Shown piece by piece: positions 11,889 through 23,373 of a stretch of DNA of 64,000 nt (position 1 is the first letter of the stretch; every line of letters begins with the position of its first letter). The notes under the pieces are model-generated. The model saw only the letters and a program-made list of their open reading frames with translations. It was not told the origin of the DNA and searched no databases. The translations under genes were made by a program, and so were the position numbers. The DNA is from Prinsepia uniflora (lineage: Eukaryota > Streptophyta > Magnoliopsida > Rosales > Rosaceae): NCBI GenBank assembly GCA_032719365.1, contig CM064866.1, positions 77,294,916-77,358,915 on the forward strand. Direction: 5' to 3'.

Positions 11889-11957
11889 AAGGAGGGAAGT
11901 ACGTTGAGATTAGATCGGTTGGAATTTCGAGGACGAAATTTATTAAGGAGGGAAGAT
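11889..11957 (+). other. Duplicated polypurine tract of element B
   Basis: AAGGAGGGAAG occurs at 11889-11899 and again at 11945-11955. Each copy is preceded by a related stretch, TTTCGAGAGCGAAACTTATT and TTTCGAGGACGAAATTTATT. Only the second copy abuts the 3' LTR and should prime plus-strand synthesis. The first looks like a small tandem duplication of the 3' internal end. Confidence 0.65.
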
Positions 11958-14900
11958 TGTAACGACCCGTCCCGAATTCCGGGATTAGTTTAGTGACTAA
12001 TCTTGATTAGCAAGGTTGAACGGTGGTTAGTAGGGCGGAATCGGACAAAATGTGCAAAATGACCGTTTTGCCCCTGGTCGTGGGCAAAATGTTGACTTTT
12101 TGATCGGGCGGTCAAACGGACTTTGACCGATGACCGTGACGTAGTTCGGGACGTCACGAGTTCATAGACAGGTGGCACGTTCGATTCCGACATTCGTAGA
12201 GAAAGTTATGGTGTTCGGAAGTTGAGGGGCATTTTGGTAATTTGGCTTATTAGGGGCCAAATGTTGACTTTTTGACCGGGAGGTCCGATGGGCGAGGGCC
12301 AAGGACCGTTACGTAGGTATCGTCGATACGAATCCAACGACAGGCGGCATGCCGAAATCGGAGATCCGACGACGACGTTATGGTCAAGAAACGAACTAAC
12401 GAACCGAGGCCGGGATTAAAATAATAATATAATAATGAATAGTGACCGTTGACCCTACACACCTGGATGAGTGACAAGTGTCACTCATCCCTTGAAACCA
12501 GAATCCTTGTCTTAGGGGAAACATCATTATGATGTTTTAATATTTATTAATTAATTAATTAATCATTTTAATTTCCATTAATTCCATTTGTGTTTTCTTA
12601 ACCGTGTACAACCAAATCCAGTTTTCTCCCACCCTTGATTCCTCTTCCATTGCTGAACCTGAGAGTGCGAATTGTGAGTGAGTTGAGTGTGATTTCAACT
12701 GGGTAAACACGAGAGAGTGGCAGTGAGGAAGAACTGAGAATTCGAAAAATTGAGTTTTGGGAGGGAAAATCAAATTGAAGGAATTGGGCTGTGATGATCG
12801 AATTGGAGGTTACAAACATCTTCCTGAGGTTGAGACGAGTCGATCCACATCAAAAACGAGAAGGAATGGTGCCGTTTTGGCTCTGATCGAGCTTGGTGAC
12901 AGAGGAAGAAATCGAGGCTGAGTCGTGGAGTTTGGGGCTGTGATTGATTCAATTGTTGTGGGGAAATGCTTTCTCATGATCCCACGATGCTTCTGGGATC
13001 ATCAATTGAAGGAAACTGATCGAGATCGATGGACCTCCATTGATGAACAGTGACGGTGCTCGAGTTTGTGTCGTGACGATTGAGCACTGGATTGAAGCAA
13101 TTGGGTTGGGGGAAATGATCTACGGAGTCCATGGAAGCTTCTGGTTGAATCAATTTCAGGATATCGATTGAAATGGATGGGGTTCGAAGGATGAACAACG
13201 GACGGGTGTTCTTGGTGTTCATCATCGAATCGTGGAGTTGTAGGTACGGTCTTGTGTAATCAATGTTACAGAACTTAAATTAAACTTAAAACGAAGCTAA
13301 TGGATTGATCAATTGAAGGAATTAGGATCGAATTGACAGGATTGGAACCGGGTTGTGTCGCGGGTGAATTGGACCCGTTTACCAGACAAACGGGTTGGGC
13401 TGGTGACACTGTAGCAGGCGCGTGAGTTTCACGCGCAGCCACTCACGGCGGCGCGTGACGGCGCGTGGGCACGGATCTCGAGGTGAGGTCAACATGACTT
13501 CTGTCCTATTTAATGTAACGGACATTTTGGAATTGGTTTCGTGTCGATCGGACACCGTCTCGATAGTGTTCGGGATGTCCGAAGGTTTTAAAATAAGTTT
13601 AAAAATAAGTAAAAATTCGGGAAAATTACGGGACCTTGATAGGATGTTAATGATGAGGTTAGTGACCCTCTAATGTGATTTGGACAGGATTGGGAGTCCC
13701 GGTGATAGTGGTGTGGCCCGGGAGGGCCGGTGGCACGCGTATCGAGGCACACGGTTAAAACGGTCTGTGAGTGGACTTTGGTTTTATAAATCCTATGCAT
13801 GCTTAAATGTGTTATATGGTTTATATACATGATTTCTATGATGGTATTTGTGAGCATTGATTTTGGTTATGTTGCACGTATTTCGAGGTGTTTTCCGTAT
13901 TTCACGTATATCGGGATTAACGGTTTATTTGTGGTTTTGTGTGCTTGTGGTTAAATAAATAATATGATGAAATGGTTTTGAAATTGGAAATATGAACTCG
14001 GGCTTGAGGCCCACTTGTTTTGGAAATTTCGGACTTGGAGTCCATTTGAGAATCGGGCCGGGGGCCCAGTTGGTTAATGAAATCGGGCCAGGGGCCCAGT
14101 TGGTATGAAATCGGGCTGAGACCCATTTGAGTTATATTATCGGGCCAGGGGCCCAGTTGATTTGTGAATTCGGGCCGTGGGCCCAGTGGGTTTATAAGTC
14201 GGGCTGCGGGCCCAGTTGGTTTACAAATCGGGCTGTGGGCCCAGTGGTTTATAAAATCGGGCATGAGGCCCAGTTGGATAATAAATGTGATTTCGGGTCA
14301 GGGACCCTATATTTTATAATGGTGATTTTGGGTCAGGGACCCTAAATGGAATTATGTGGTTTTATGGAAATTTCGGGCAGGGCCCAATGGTAATAATGTG
14401 ATAAAAGGATTTAATAAAACTGTTTTCCATATACCATCTGGATACAAGGATATATGATGGTCTCCTCCAGATGTCTGGGACACTGGGGAAGTCAAGGTGC
14501 ATTGCCTGCGAGGGGTCATTATACGGAGCAGCCGGACCGTATGATGACTCAGGAGCAGGATTGCTATGATTGACGTCAGGGACGTCAGACATCAGGGATG
14601 TCAGATATATGGACCCGGAGAGACCCCGGGCAGCACGCGTAGCTTATGAAACCGTGAGACATGACGTCAGGGACGTCTAGCATCAGGGATGCTGGTGATG
14701 GTAATGGTAAAATATGAATTAATGAAATGGCTTTCCGGGTGGATTTATGATTGTGTGATTTTAATGAATTAATGTTCATTTATGGTAGTGGGTGGTGACT
14801 CACATGGTTTTAATATGTATGGTGGTGGTATTCCACGGTTTTGGGCTGAGTTCCCACACTTGGTTTTTGGTTAACGGTTTTTGGGCTAAGGCCCTAATGG

Positions 14901-15225
14901 CTCGGTTGAGCAAACGTCTTGGTTACTGGTTTTTGGTGGCATGCATACGTTTTTATTGGAGGGCATAAATGTCTTATAAATGTATTTGGTAAACTTATTG
15001 GTTTTTGTCCACTCACAGCTTTTGGTTTTAATGCCCTTCAGGTTGATTACGGATGCGATTGCAGCAGAGACTGGGACATTGCACACCTCCTCCATCGGTC
15101 CTTGCGCACTCTGGATGGCCCGTTTGGGCAGTAGCTCTTGGTTATCCCTTGTCTGACACCCCTTGTTGGACGGGAGCAGGGCACATTCCACGGTAATCCC
15201 GGGGGGATTGGGATGGGTCCTGTCA
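11958..15225 (+). repeat. Element B 3' LTR
   Basis: The length equals that of the 5' LTR, with about eight to ten substitutions, for example at 12147, 13076, 13110, 14007 and 14494. It starts TGTAACGACC right after the polypurine tract and ends TGTCA before the duplicated target CTGAG. Confidence 0.92.
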
Positions 15226-15230
15226 CTGAG

Positions 15231-15615
15231 AGTCGGGATTTGATGTTTTATAACATTAACTGATTTGGTGAACATGAGTTTTATGGACCATGGGAAAATA
15301 TGTTTTGATTTTATCGGTCACTCATGTTTTACGATATGCATGCAAGTTTGTGAAAACTGGAGGGTAAGATTGTATTTTGATAAATGTTTTTATAAGAGGT
15401 TATTTTTGTCCACTCACACCATTTCTGTTTTGTGACCCTCCAGGCCGTGGTACGACGTTCGGGACTGATCGTGAGGCAGTGACAGCAACAGAAATCCGCG
15501 CAAACATCCCTTGTCTGGCAAGCACTGAAAGGGAGTTTCGGACCTTTAGTTGACTTGTCAGACGGGAGCAGGACCGGGTACGGTTTTTGACGTCCAGTTG
15601 GGACGGGTCCTGTCA
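15231..15615 (+). repeat. Element A 5' LTR, piece 3 (LTR end)
   Basis: This resumes the element A LTR after element B and is collinear with 21436-21819. It contains the second long-range arm GTCCACTCACAC (15408-15419), a CCTCCAG acceptor-like site just downstream, and the conserved TTGTCTG ... TGTCAGACG pairing before the terminal TGTCA. Confidence 0.88.
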
Positions 15616-15618
15616 AAT

Positions 15619-15630
15619 TGGTATCAGAGC
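15619..15630 (+). other. Primer-binding site of element A
   Basis: TGGTATCAGAGC lies three bases after the LTR end at 15615. It matches initiator methionine tRNA like the sites of B, C and G. Confidence 0.9.
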
Positions 15631-15659
15631 AATTGGTTCTTGATTTCTGTTGATACGTC

Positions 15660-16514
15660 ATGCCTCCGAGTCGTGCGTCCCGTACACGGTCTGAAGATGG
15701 GAGGGGCGAGAGTAGTGTTAGTAAAGGCCTAGATATTGAGCGAGCTCGACGGTTGGGAGCCACTGTGTTTCGTGGTGATTCGGGACCGGATGGTGCCGAA
15801 GATTGGCTTACTCGATTGGAAAGGATTTTTGAGGTTATGATATGTCCCCTGGAGGACATGGTACCCTTAGCCACTTTTCTCTTGGATGGCTATGCTTACA
15901 GGTGGTGGCATAGTTTACAGTTGACTGGCTGGGATGCCCGTACCTTGGCATGGGATGTATTCCGAGAGCGATTTTTGGATCAGTTTTATCCTCGCTCATA
16001 TCGGAACGCTAAGGAGGTTGAGTTTCTCCAATTGCAGCAAGGGAATCGGTCAGTGGTCGATTATGAACAGCAATTTTTGCACTTATCTAGTTTCGCTCCT
16101 CTGTATGTGGCTACAGAGGAGGATAAGTGTCGAAGGTTTGAGCAGGGATTGAGGAATGAGTTACGAGGAGCTGTAACTGTTGGCTCGTATTCCACCCTGA
16201 GGGAATTATCGGATGCTGCTATCCGAGTGGAGGCTACTATTTTACCTATGCCAGAACAATCTTTGGGCTCTGGACGACGCCGAGAGCGTCAGGATACTGA
16301 ACAGATGAGTCAGGAAACAACGAAGCGAGTTAGCCTTCATAATCTTGTGTCGCAATCCTCGGTAGGCGTTCATTCGGGTGGAACTTCAACCCAGTCGATA
16401 AGTAAGCGGCGTGGTGGGGCAAGTCGCCTCAGCACTACTACTTGTCACTTTTGTAGGAAACTTGGATATTTGCGAAGGAACTGCCCCGATCGACTTGACC
16501 GTAGGTCAGAATAA
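15660..16514 (+). CDS. Gag protein of element A (gypsy type), intact frame, altered zinc knuckle
   Basis: This 284-residue frame starts 29 bases after the primer-binding site (MPPSRASRT). Residues about 20-190 align by eye with the Gag of chromovirus G: the segments RARRLGAT, FLLDGYAYRWWHSL, RFLDQFYPRSYR and TEEDKCRRFEQGLR all have close counterparts. This retrotransposon Gag domain builds the cytoplasmic virus-like particle. Near the C-terminus is a zinc knuckle, CHFCRKLGYLRRNC. Its spacing is right for CX2CX4HX4C but the His is Tyr, so metal binding is doubtful. The frame stops soon after, and no protease or polymerase follows. Because the rest is open, Gag may have been kept after pol was lost, or the loss may be recent. 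It would need enzymes in trans. Confidence 0.88.
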   Translation: MPPSRASRTRSEDGRGESSVSKGLDIERARRLGATVFRGDSGPDGAEDWLTRLERIFEVMICPLEDMVPLATFLLDGYAYRWWHSLQLTGWDARTLAWDVFRERFLDQFYPRSYRNAKEVEFLQLQQGNRSVVDYEQQFLHLSSFAPLYVATEEDKCRRFEQGLRNELRGAVTVGSYSTLRELSDAAIRVEATILPMPEQSLGSGRRRERQDTEQMSQETTKRVSLHNLVSQSSVGVHSGGTSTQSISKRRGGASRLSTTTCHFCRKLGYLRRNCPDRLDRRSE

Positions 16515-18330
16515 TTGTATTGATACATGTTTTCGTGATACCTTGTAAATGGTTTGTATTGTCCATTTGTGATGTAATATTGTATCAGGTGTTTTGGGTG
16601 TGTCGGACTACTGTGGGTCCGGATGGTTGTTTTTGTTAACAGTCTGGTTTGTAGATGGGCGTGTTGGGCCCAGAATAAACTTGACCTGGGGATGAATATT
16701 GGTGTTATCGTTTTGGGATCATCCTTGGTTTTCCCTAGGTGGATCGGGTTTGTGATGTCATGGACATTGGGCATTGTGACGATCTAGGATCGTGATGTTC
16801 ATGGCCAGCTGACGTAGTGATGGATCTGGACCGTGATCCTGATGATCCAGTTGGGTAGAGAGTTTGTCACTCTTACTCCGGTATGTGAGTCGTAATGACG
16901 GGACCGAACTTCTTTTCGAAGTGGAGCCCTTTGTGGTATATTACACGAGTGAGTAGGTTTCCGAAGTGGTCGGATGTTGGATTGGCTTCCTTATGAAGTC
17001 AACCGAGTATAATGAGTGGGTAACCGATAGGTTCGGTTTTGGTGCGTCCGAGTGGACGTGAACGAGATTTCGGATTTTGGAATCGAATTTCTGGGTGACG
17101 ATTCAGGATTCGATTTTAGAACTTGAAAGTGGAATACTGGATTTGGGTGCGGAATGATTATTCCAAATGCTAGCTTACGGAATAATGATTTCGGATTCGG
17201 ATTTGGACATGAATTAAAAATGTAATGTATGGGTTTGGATTCGGGATTTCTTACGAAATTGCGGATTCGGATTCGGAATCGGAATTAACTGATTGGCGGA
17301 GTTTCGATTTTTCTCTTGCTGGTTTGAGCAAATGGACTCCATTATTGGAACGTGTTTGGCTATGACCTAGGTGGTTGTAGTCTTGTCAATGGATAGATGT
17401 ATGTACCTTGTTTATGGTTTGGGGTGCGATACCTTGCAGACTTGTGGTGTCGGGTGACGGTATACGGGTTATACCAGTAGTACGTTGGTGAACGTGTTAG
17501 TAGTCGGCTTAATCCTGATACCATTGGATGGGTTGTAAATGTGAACTGGACATTGAACACGATGCACTGGGCAGAGTGATTCTGATGATTTCAGTGATTG
17601 TTTGAGCAGGTGCTCTTAGCCATGGTTGGCTAGAATAACTCTAGTGTTGAGTTGTGTGATCACTGCTAGGCTGGTGTTCAATGTGTTCCAGTTACACCGT
17701 CGGTTTGAGCGTGATGACGGTACGCGTATACTCAGGATGAGTGAGTTGGTGGTTGGTGTGACCGCAAGTTGCTTTGCGGCGAGATGTTACCTTGTCGTGA
17801 CCTTACCAGCATCTGGGATCGCTGAGGGGGGGGGGGGGGGGGTGACAGTTGTGGATACTGCTGTTGGTATTTGTCGCAGGATTGAGTTTGCCCTGCGAGG
17901 GGAGATCATGTTGTTGATCTTGTGCTACATTGACGGACGTGGTGGTTTGATGTGTTGTCACTGATTTTGTTACTGATTGGCGCTTTACTAGGGTAGTAAA
18001 GCTCGGTGATGACAGTTTGGCTTGTGGTGTCAGCATGGACTGACAAGTGAGTTTTGGTGACTCTCTATGAGAGCGGGGCCTTCAAGCTGAAAGAGTCAGC
18101 TTAGTGATGACATTGCCAATTTCTGGTGATTAATTTTCGCTCGGGATGGTCGAGTGTAGTCAGTACGACGTACATCTGTGATGTGACGTCTCTGTGCAGA
18201 CGAATTCTGTGTTGGCTAGTGGGTGTACATGTGTACACGTGATGTGTGGCCAATTGTTTTCCACGAAGTGGTTGTGGAATACGGATAGTTGGAATTTCGG
18301 GGACGAAATTCTTTAAGGAGGGAAGGTTGT
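16515..18330 (+). mobile_element. Element A, non-coding remainder of the internal region
   Basis: No coding region is seen. From about 16680 it resembles the element B internal region: TTCCCTAGGTGG at 16732 parallels 10516, and the GGATTCGG runs at 17160-17290 parallel 11040-11150. A run of 17 G lies at 17826-17842. It ends with GGAATTTCGGGGACGAAATT (about 18289-18310) and the polypurine tract AAGGAGGGAAGGT (18315-18327), followed by TGT as if a 3' LTR began there. Confidence 0.75.
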
Positions 18331-18331
18331 G

Positions 18332-18430
18332 CAATTCATTATTCGGACCTCACGTCCGTCAATAATCATGTATGCACACACCCCGATTCCGAACGGGATA
18401 TCTACCATTTTGCCTGAATGTGCATACCAT
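18332..18430 (+). repeat. 99-bp copy of element A's left flank, misplaced before its 3' LTR
   Basis: These 99 bases are identical to 411-509, the DNA of element C just outside the 5' end of element A. Here they stand between the polypurine tract of A and its 3' LTR, where no foreign DNA should be. The junction at 18328-18331 reads TGTG, and TGT could be the first bases of the original 3' LTR. Confidence 0.9.
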
Positions 18431-21400
18431 TGTAATGACCCGTCCCGAATATCGGGATTGAATATGAATTAATCATGATCTAGAATGACTAATCGGGGAT
18501 TAGTTGAGTGAAATCGGACGAAACGTGCAAAATGACCGTTTTGCCCCTGGCGTGGGTAAAATATTGACTTTTAGTTTGGGCGGTCAAATGGACTTTGACC
18601 GACGACTATGACGTAGTTCGGGACGTCACGAGTTCATAGACAGGTGGCACGTTCGATTCCGACATTCGTAGTGAAAGTTATGATGATCGGAAGATGAGGG
18701 GCATTTTGGTAATTTGGCATAGTAGGGGCCAAATGTTGACTTTTTGGCCGGGAAGTCCAACGGACGAGGGCCAAGGACCGTTACGTAGGTCTCGTCGATA
18801 CGAATCCAACGACAGGCGGCATGCCGAAATCGGAGATTCGACGACGAAGTTATGGTCACGGAATCGGGCTCGATTAACCGAACGAACCGGGAATAAAATA
18901 ATAGTTTAATATGAACAATACCCGGTGACTGTGCACTTCCGGATGAGTGACAAGTGTCACCCATCCCTTGATTCCAGCTTCATGTTTCCCTCCCAACACC
19001 ATCATTACAACATCATCATCATCCCTAATCATCCTTGTCCTCCATTTTCTCTTCCTTTTCCTCCATATTTCCTTATACCGTGAACTACATCAATTGAGTG
19101 TGTGAGCTGGGGGACTTGGCTGCCTTCTTGTGGCAGAATTGAGGGAATTGTGAGACTTGAAGATTGTATTAATTGAGAGAAACACACGGGACAGAGTGAG
19201 GGAGGATGAAATCAAAATCAAAAATTTAGAAAATTGGGGGGGAAATTCAAATGTCGAGTGAGGGGTCGTGAGGATCAAATTGAAGCTCACATTCAACTTC
19301 CTGAGGTTGAGACGAGTTGTTTCAAATCAAAAACGAGTTGAATTGAGGCTCATTTGGCTCTGAACGGGTTTGGTAACAGTGAGAGAAATCGAGGCTGTGT
19401 CGTGATCTTGGAGCGATCAAACGGTGTAATTGATGTGGGGATTGTGTTCCTGAGGATCCCACGATGCTTCTGGATCCATCAATTGGAAGAAACTGATTGA
19501 AATTGACTGAACTCCATAGTTGCACAGTGACGAAGAATCGAGTTTGAGTCGTGGCGTTTGAGCCGTGAATTGATGCAATTGAGATGGGGAAAACTGAAGC
19601 TTCTGGTTGCATCAATTGAGAGAAATCGATTGAAATTGAGGGAGTTCTGAGAATGAACAGTGTGCGGGGTGTTCTTCGAATGATCAACTGTGATCATGAG
19701 GTTTGAGGTAAGTTCGATTGTAATTGTGTCCACAGATCTTAAATTGAACGTAATTCGAAGCTGTTTGAATGCTCAATTGTTGAATTCAGTGTCGAATTGA
19801 TAGGACTGAAACCGGGTCTGATCGCGGGTTAAACGACCCGTTTACCAGACAAACGGGTTGGGACGGTGACACTGTAGCAGGCGCGTGGATTTCACGCGCA
19901 GCCACTCACGGCGGCGCGTGAGGGCGCGTCCGGCCTAGTCTCAAGGTGAGGTCAACATGACTTTTGATCCTCTTAGTGTAACGAACATTTTGACGTTGGT
20001 TTCGGGGAAATCGGATATTGTTTCGATAATACTTCGCGTATCCGAAGTTTTGTATTACGTTAAAAATACGTATTTAAATTCTGGAAAAATTGAGGAAAAT
20101 TATATGAAGTATTTTGAGATGTTAGTAACCCTCTATAATGATTTTGGACAGGAGTTGTGATTTCCAGATTTTACGGAAAAACGTGCAGCTCGGAAACGGA
20201 CCGTTTTGGACGGTGTGTGTGAGTGGACTTTGTTTTCTAACCGTGATGCATGCATATATGATTTAAATGCCTTATTATATGATTTTATATGCTTGGGCAT
20301 GATTTGTGTTTCAATCCGGTAATTTCTCGGTTTTATGATTATTATATTATTATTTTGGGCGATTTTCGAGAAATTACGAAATTTGGTAAAAATAATGTTT
20401 GGACTTGGTTTATGAGTCCGGGATTGAAATTGATTGAAAATAATGTTTGGACTCGGATTATTGAGTCATGAATTGAAAGATGATGTGGTGACTCGGGAAT
20501 GAGTCGAGGGTCAGTTTCGTGGATTTATGTGAAAATGGCAACGGAGGTTGCAACGCATGGATTTGCGTGATAATGATATGTTGGGCATGATAACGCAAGT
20601 GAATAGTGATTTTGACTCGGTTTTGGAGTCACTTGTGAATTTGATGAAATTAATGATTTTTGTGATTTTATGATTATTTTAATCAGTCTTTCGGGCACAT
20701 TTTACGAGGTACATGCAAATGATGTTTTGGGCTAGGCCCGGAGTCTAAATGATTTCTAAAATGATGTTTTGACTTGGTTGGTGAGTCAATGATGATTTTC
20801 GGATTATTCTATTGATTTAAATGTGATTTTAACGGTTTATGTGTAAAAGGTATTTTGGGCTTGAGACCCAGTTGAGAATGACCTTGACTTGGTATGAAGT
20901 CAAGATTTGATTGAAATGTTTTGGGATGTAATTCCCGGGATGGTTTTCATTGTGATTGTGATATTCCCAGACGGTCGGTGCTTGGGGTGATTACCCAGAC
21001 GACCGGAGCTTGGGGGATGTGATTGTAGGATCGGAAGTTGATCCTATGGTAGTCAGCTTCTCGGATGATACTGAGCCTGGATGTACCACTCGGAGGTGTC
21101 TGATCCTGGGGATGTGTTCGCCCAGAGGTGACTGAGCCCGAGGGGGTTGAGCCCAGAGGTGTTTATTCCCGAGAGAGTGACTGGATATTGGCTTACGCGT
21201 AGTGCAGCACTTGTGAGTAGTACAGTTTGATTGATTGTGCACTGGTGAGTAGTGCAGATGTGATTGGTGATATTTTATGCACTCGTGAGTAGTGCGGATT
21301 GATTGGATTGATATATTTATTGTGCACTGGTAAGTAATGCTGATTGGTATTGATTGTGATGACGTACTGGTTTTGAGTACGGGTTTTTGGTCCTTGTGGC

Positions 21401-21819
21401 CAGGTGATTATGTTTTCACATGTTTTGGCCTGAGAGTCGGGATTTGATGTTTTATAACATAAACTGATTTGGTGAACATGAGTTTTATGGACCATGGGAA
21501 AATATGTTTTGATTTTATCGGTCACTCATGTTTTACGATATGCATGCAAGTTTGTGAAAACTGGAGGGTAAGATTGTATTTTGATAAATGTTTTTATAAG
21601 AGGTTATTTTTGTCCACTCACACCATTTCTGTTTTGTGACCCTCCAGGCCGTGGTACGACGTTCGGGACTGATCGTGAGGCAGTGACAGCAGCAGAAATC
21701 CGCGCAAACATCCCTTGTCTGGCAAGCACTGAAAGGGAGTTTCGGACCTTTAGTTGACTTGTCAGACGGGAGCAGGACCGGGTACGGTTTTTGACGTCCA
21801 GTTGGGACGGGTCCTGTCA
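18431..21819 (+). repeat. Element A 3' LTR, uninterrupted
   Basis: This 3389-bp LTR starts TGTAATGACC and ends GGTCCTGTCA. It is the intact reference for the broken 5' LTR and shows the empty target sites of solo LTR S (about 20472) and element B (21431-21435). It contains arms GTGTGAGTGGAC (20217-20228) and GTCCACTCACAC (21612-21623). Confidence 0.92.
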
Positions 21820-23373
21820 ACCATACTGCCTTCGCCTCACATCTCAATCTTTACAGGTTCAATCCTCAGGTTCCAAGTGATTCACAAACACCAAATCACA
21901 AATCAATACCACGAATGGTTTCCCCGACTTTTCCAATTTCAATAATTTCCTTGTACTTCCTGGGGATATAAGCAGTACACAATCTTACCAATCTCGGAGC
22001 TGACAACAACTCCAAATCCACCAATTCTCATGACATAGGGAACATCATCCCTAGATTCCTCAAGTTTCAATCATACCTTAATATCCATTCATCACATGTC
22101 ATCATATACCTGTTAGGACTTATACCAACACATCACGACCTCCACTGGATCCCATCCAGTCCAAGACTCAACAACCACTGAGTCGCAGATACCAATCATC
22201 TGTTCATCATGGCAGAGTCACACCCCAACTGGTGGCTCATCGTCATCACAATTACTGTCACCAGCACCAGCGCTAGTACCAGCACCAACGCACCATCATC
22301 AACACTAGTATCAGCACACAGGCATCCATAATAGTATTGGCATAAAGGTATCACCATACCAACATCCATACATAGCACACGAACATCCACACTAGCACAC
22401 GAACATCCATGCTAGCACACTGTGTGCAAAGTTGTTACCCTGGATCTCCGTTCATTCCGAACGACGATCCCGTAACACCACTCGTACCCCACGACTATGG
22501 GTACCTCCAATTTGACCACTGGCACATCAGGATAATGGACGTTCCCCGAACATCCCCTGATCCCCAAATGTGAAAGTCACACTAAATACCCTCGATAGCC
22601 AGTCATCTCGACACAACTGTCGACCAACAGTCATCGTTGTCAAGATCCGTATCCACACATCACACTAATATTCGATCCGACACGGGATTCCATATTTCAT
22701 AACCGCATCCGTGGATCGAACCCATAAACCTGACTAGACTCACTAGAGTCATCCACATGGTCATCCACGACCTCAGCCGCTCGCCGCAGCACAAATCCTC
22801 AATTAAAGTTCACTTTTCCAGTCCATCGATTATAAATTAGGGTTCCAAAATCACACCCTAGGGTTCCACCAAACCCAACTGCCTTCTGCAGTAAAATCCA
22901 CAACCTGACCGACCTCGCGGTCCTGACATCGTATAGACGTCCAATCCAATCCAATTGTCAACTCAACGTGGGTTCCATCGTGGGTTCCACCACGAAGGTC
23001 ATCGGCTAACTCCGATGCACCAACACCCCGTACACTAGCCAACACTACCAGGGTCCATAATTTAGACCAATACTCAACGGAGTTTTGCATTTCCATAACA
23101 TTATTCAAATGGGGTTCCCTGAACCCGGCTGTGCCCAGTGGCACAACAATCCATAATCACATGACCGAACCGACGGTGCCACATTACCAGTTAATCGTAT
23201 ACAACCCCACTTGGGTTGAATCGCATCAAGGCACGACGTATCGGGCCACACACACCCAATTCACCATACAAACTCAAAACTATCTATCAGGTTGACAACG
23301 GAACTGCAGCCCAAAGAGACATCACACCCTCGTCCTTCGCGCACAAAAGAGCAAAACCTGCTCTGATACCACT
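21820..23373 (-). mobile_element. Element C, internal region, proximal part (non-coding)
   Basis: On the minus strand this begins with the primer-binding site TGGTATCAGAGC (23371 down to 23360) and runs parallel to the element B internal region from 8628 to about 10070. One shared segment is the ACCAGCACCAGCGCTAGTAC run at about 22261. It stops at ACCAT (21820-21824), the target duplication of element A, and continues at 509. No open reading frame has a recognisable domain. Confidence 0.82.

Larger units (their letters stand above)
8628..11957 (+). mobile_element. Element B internal region, no gag or pol
   Basis: About 3.3 kb lie between the primer-binding site (8631-8642) and the polypurine tract. 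I found no Gag, protease, reverse transcriptase or integrase motif in any frame. Parts are low complexity: GCTGATGCTAGT-like runs at 9560-9670 and GGATTTGG/GATTCGG-like runs at 10930-11150. The 3' end around GGAATTTCGAGGACGAAATT resembles the 3' end of the chromovirus G internal region, which ties B to the same lineage. Elements A and C carry homologous non-coding stretches, so this sequence is conserved between separate insertions. Confidence 0.8.
5360..15225 (+). mobile_element. Element B: complete non-coding long-LTR retrotransposon (LARD-like)
   Basis: The two LTRs are each 3268 bp (5360-8627 and 11958-15225). The primer-binding site TGGTATCAGAGC is at 8631 and the polypurine tract AAGGAGGGAAGAT at 11945-11957. 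The target-site duplication is CTAAG/CTGAG, where one copy has mutated; the intact site CTGAG is preserved at 21431-21435. The LTRs differ at only about eight to ten positions seen by eye, so insertion is recent. The 3.3-kb internal region has no gag or pol remnant, so all proteins must be supplied in trans. Complete, recently moved, protein-less elements with long LTRs are called LARDs. Confidence 0.9.
510..21819 (+). mobile_element. Element A: gag-only gypsy-type LTR retrotransposon, with nested insertions
   Basis: The element starts TGTAATGACC at 510, ends TGTCA at 21819 and is flanked by the 5-bp duplication ACCAT (505-509 and 21820-21824). Its 5' LTR is in three pieces (510-2569, 4401-5359, 15231-15615) because solo LTR S and element B inserted into it. 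The internal region runs from the primer-binding site at 15619 to the polypurine tract at 18315-18327 and encodes one Gag protein and no protease, reverse transcriptase or integrase. The 3' LTR is 18431-21819. Oddly, 99 bp of the left flank recur between the polypurine tract and the 3' LTR. It is non-autonomous and presumably moved with enzymes from a related chromovirus. Confidence 0.85.

Noticed and set aside
15329..15874. 181-codon minus-strand open frame across the A LTR end and gag start
   Set aside because: It is antisense to LTR and gag; no recognisable protein.
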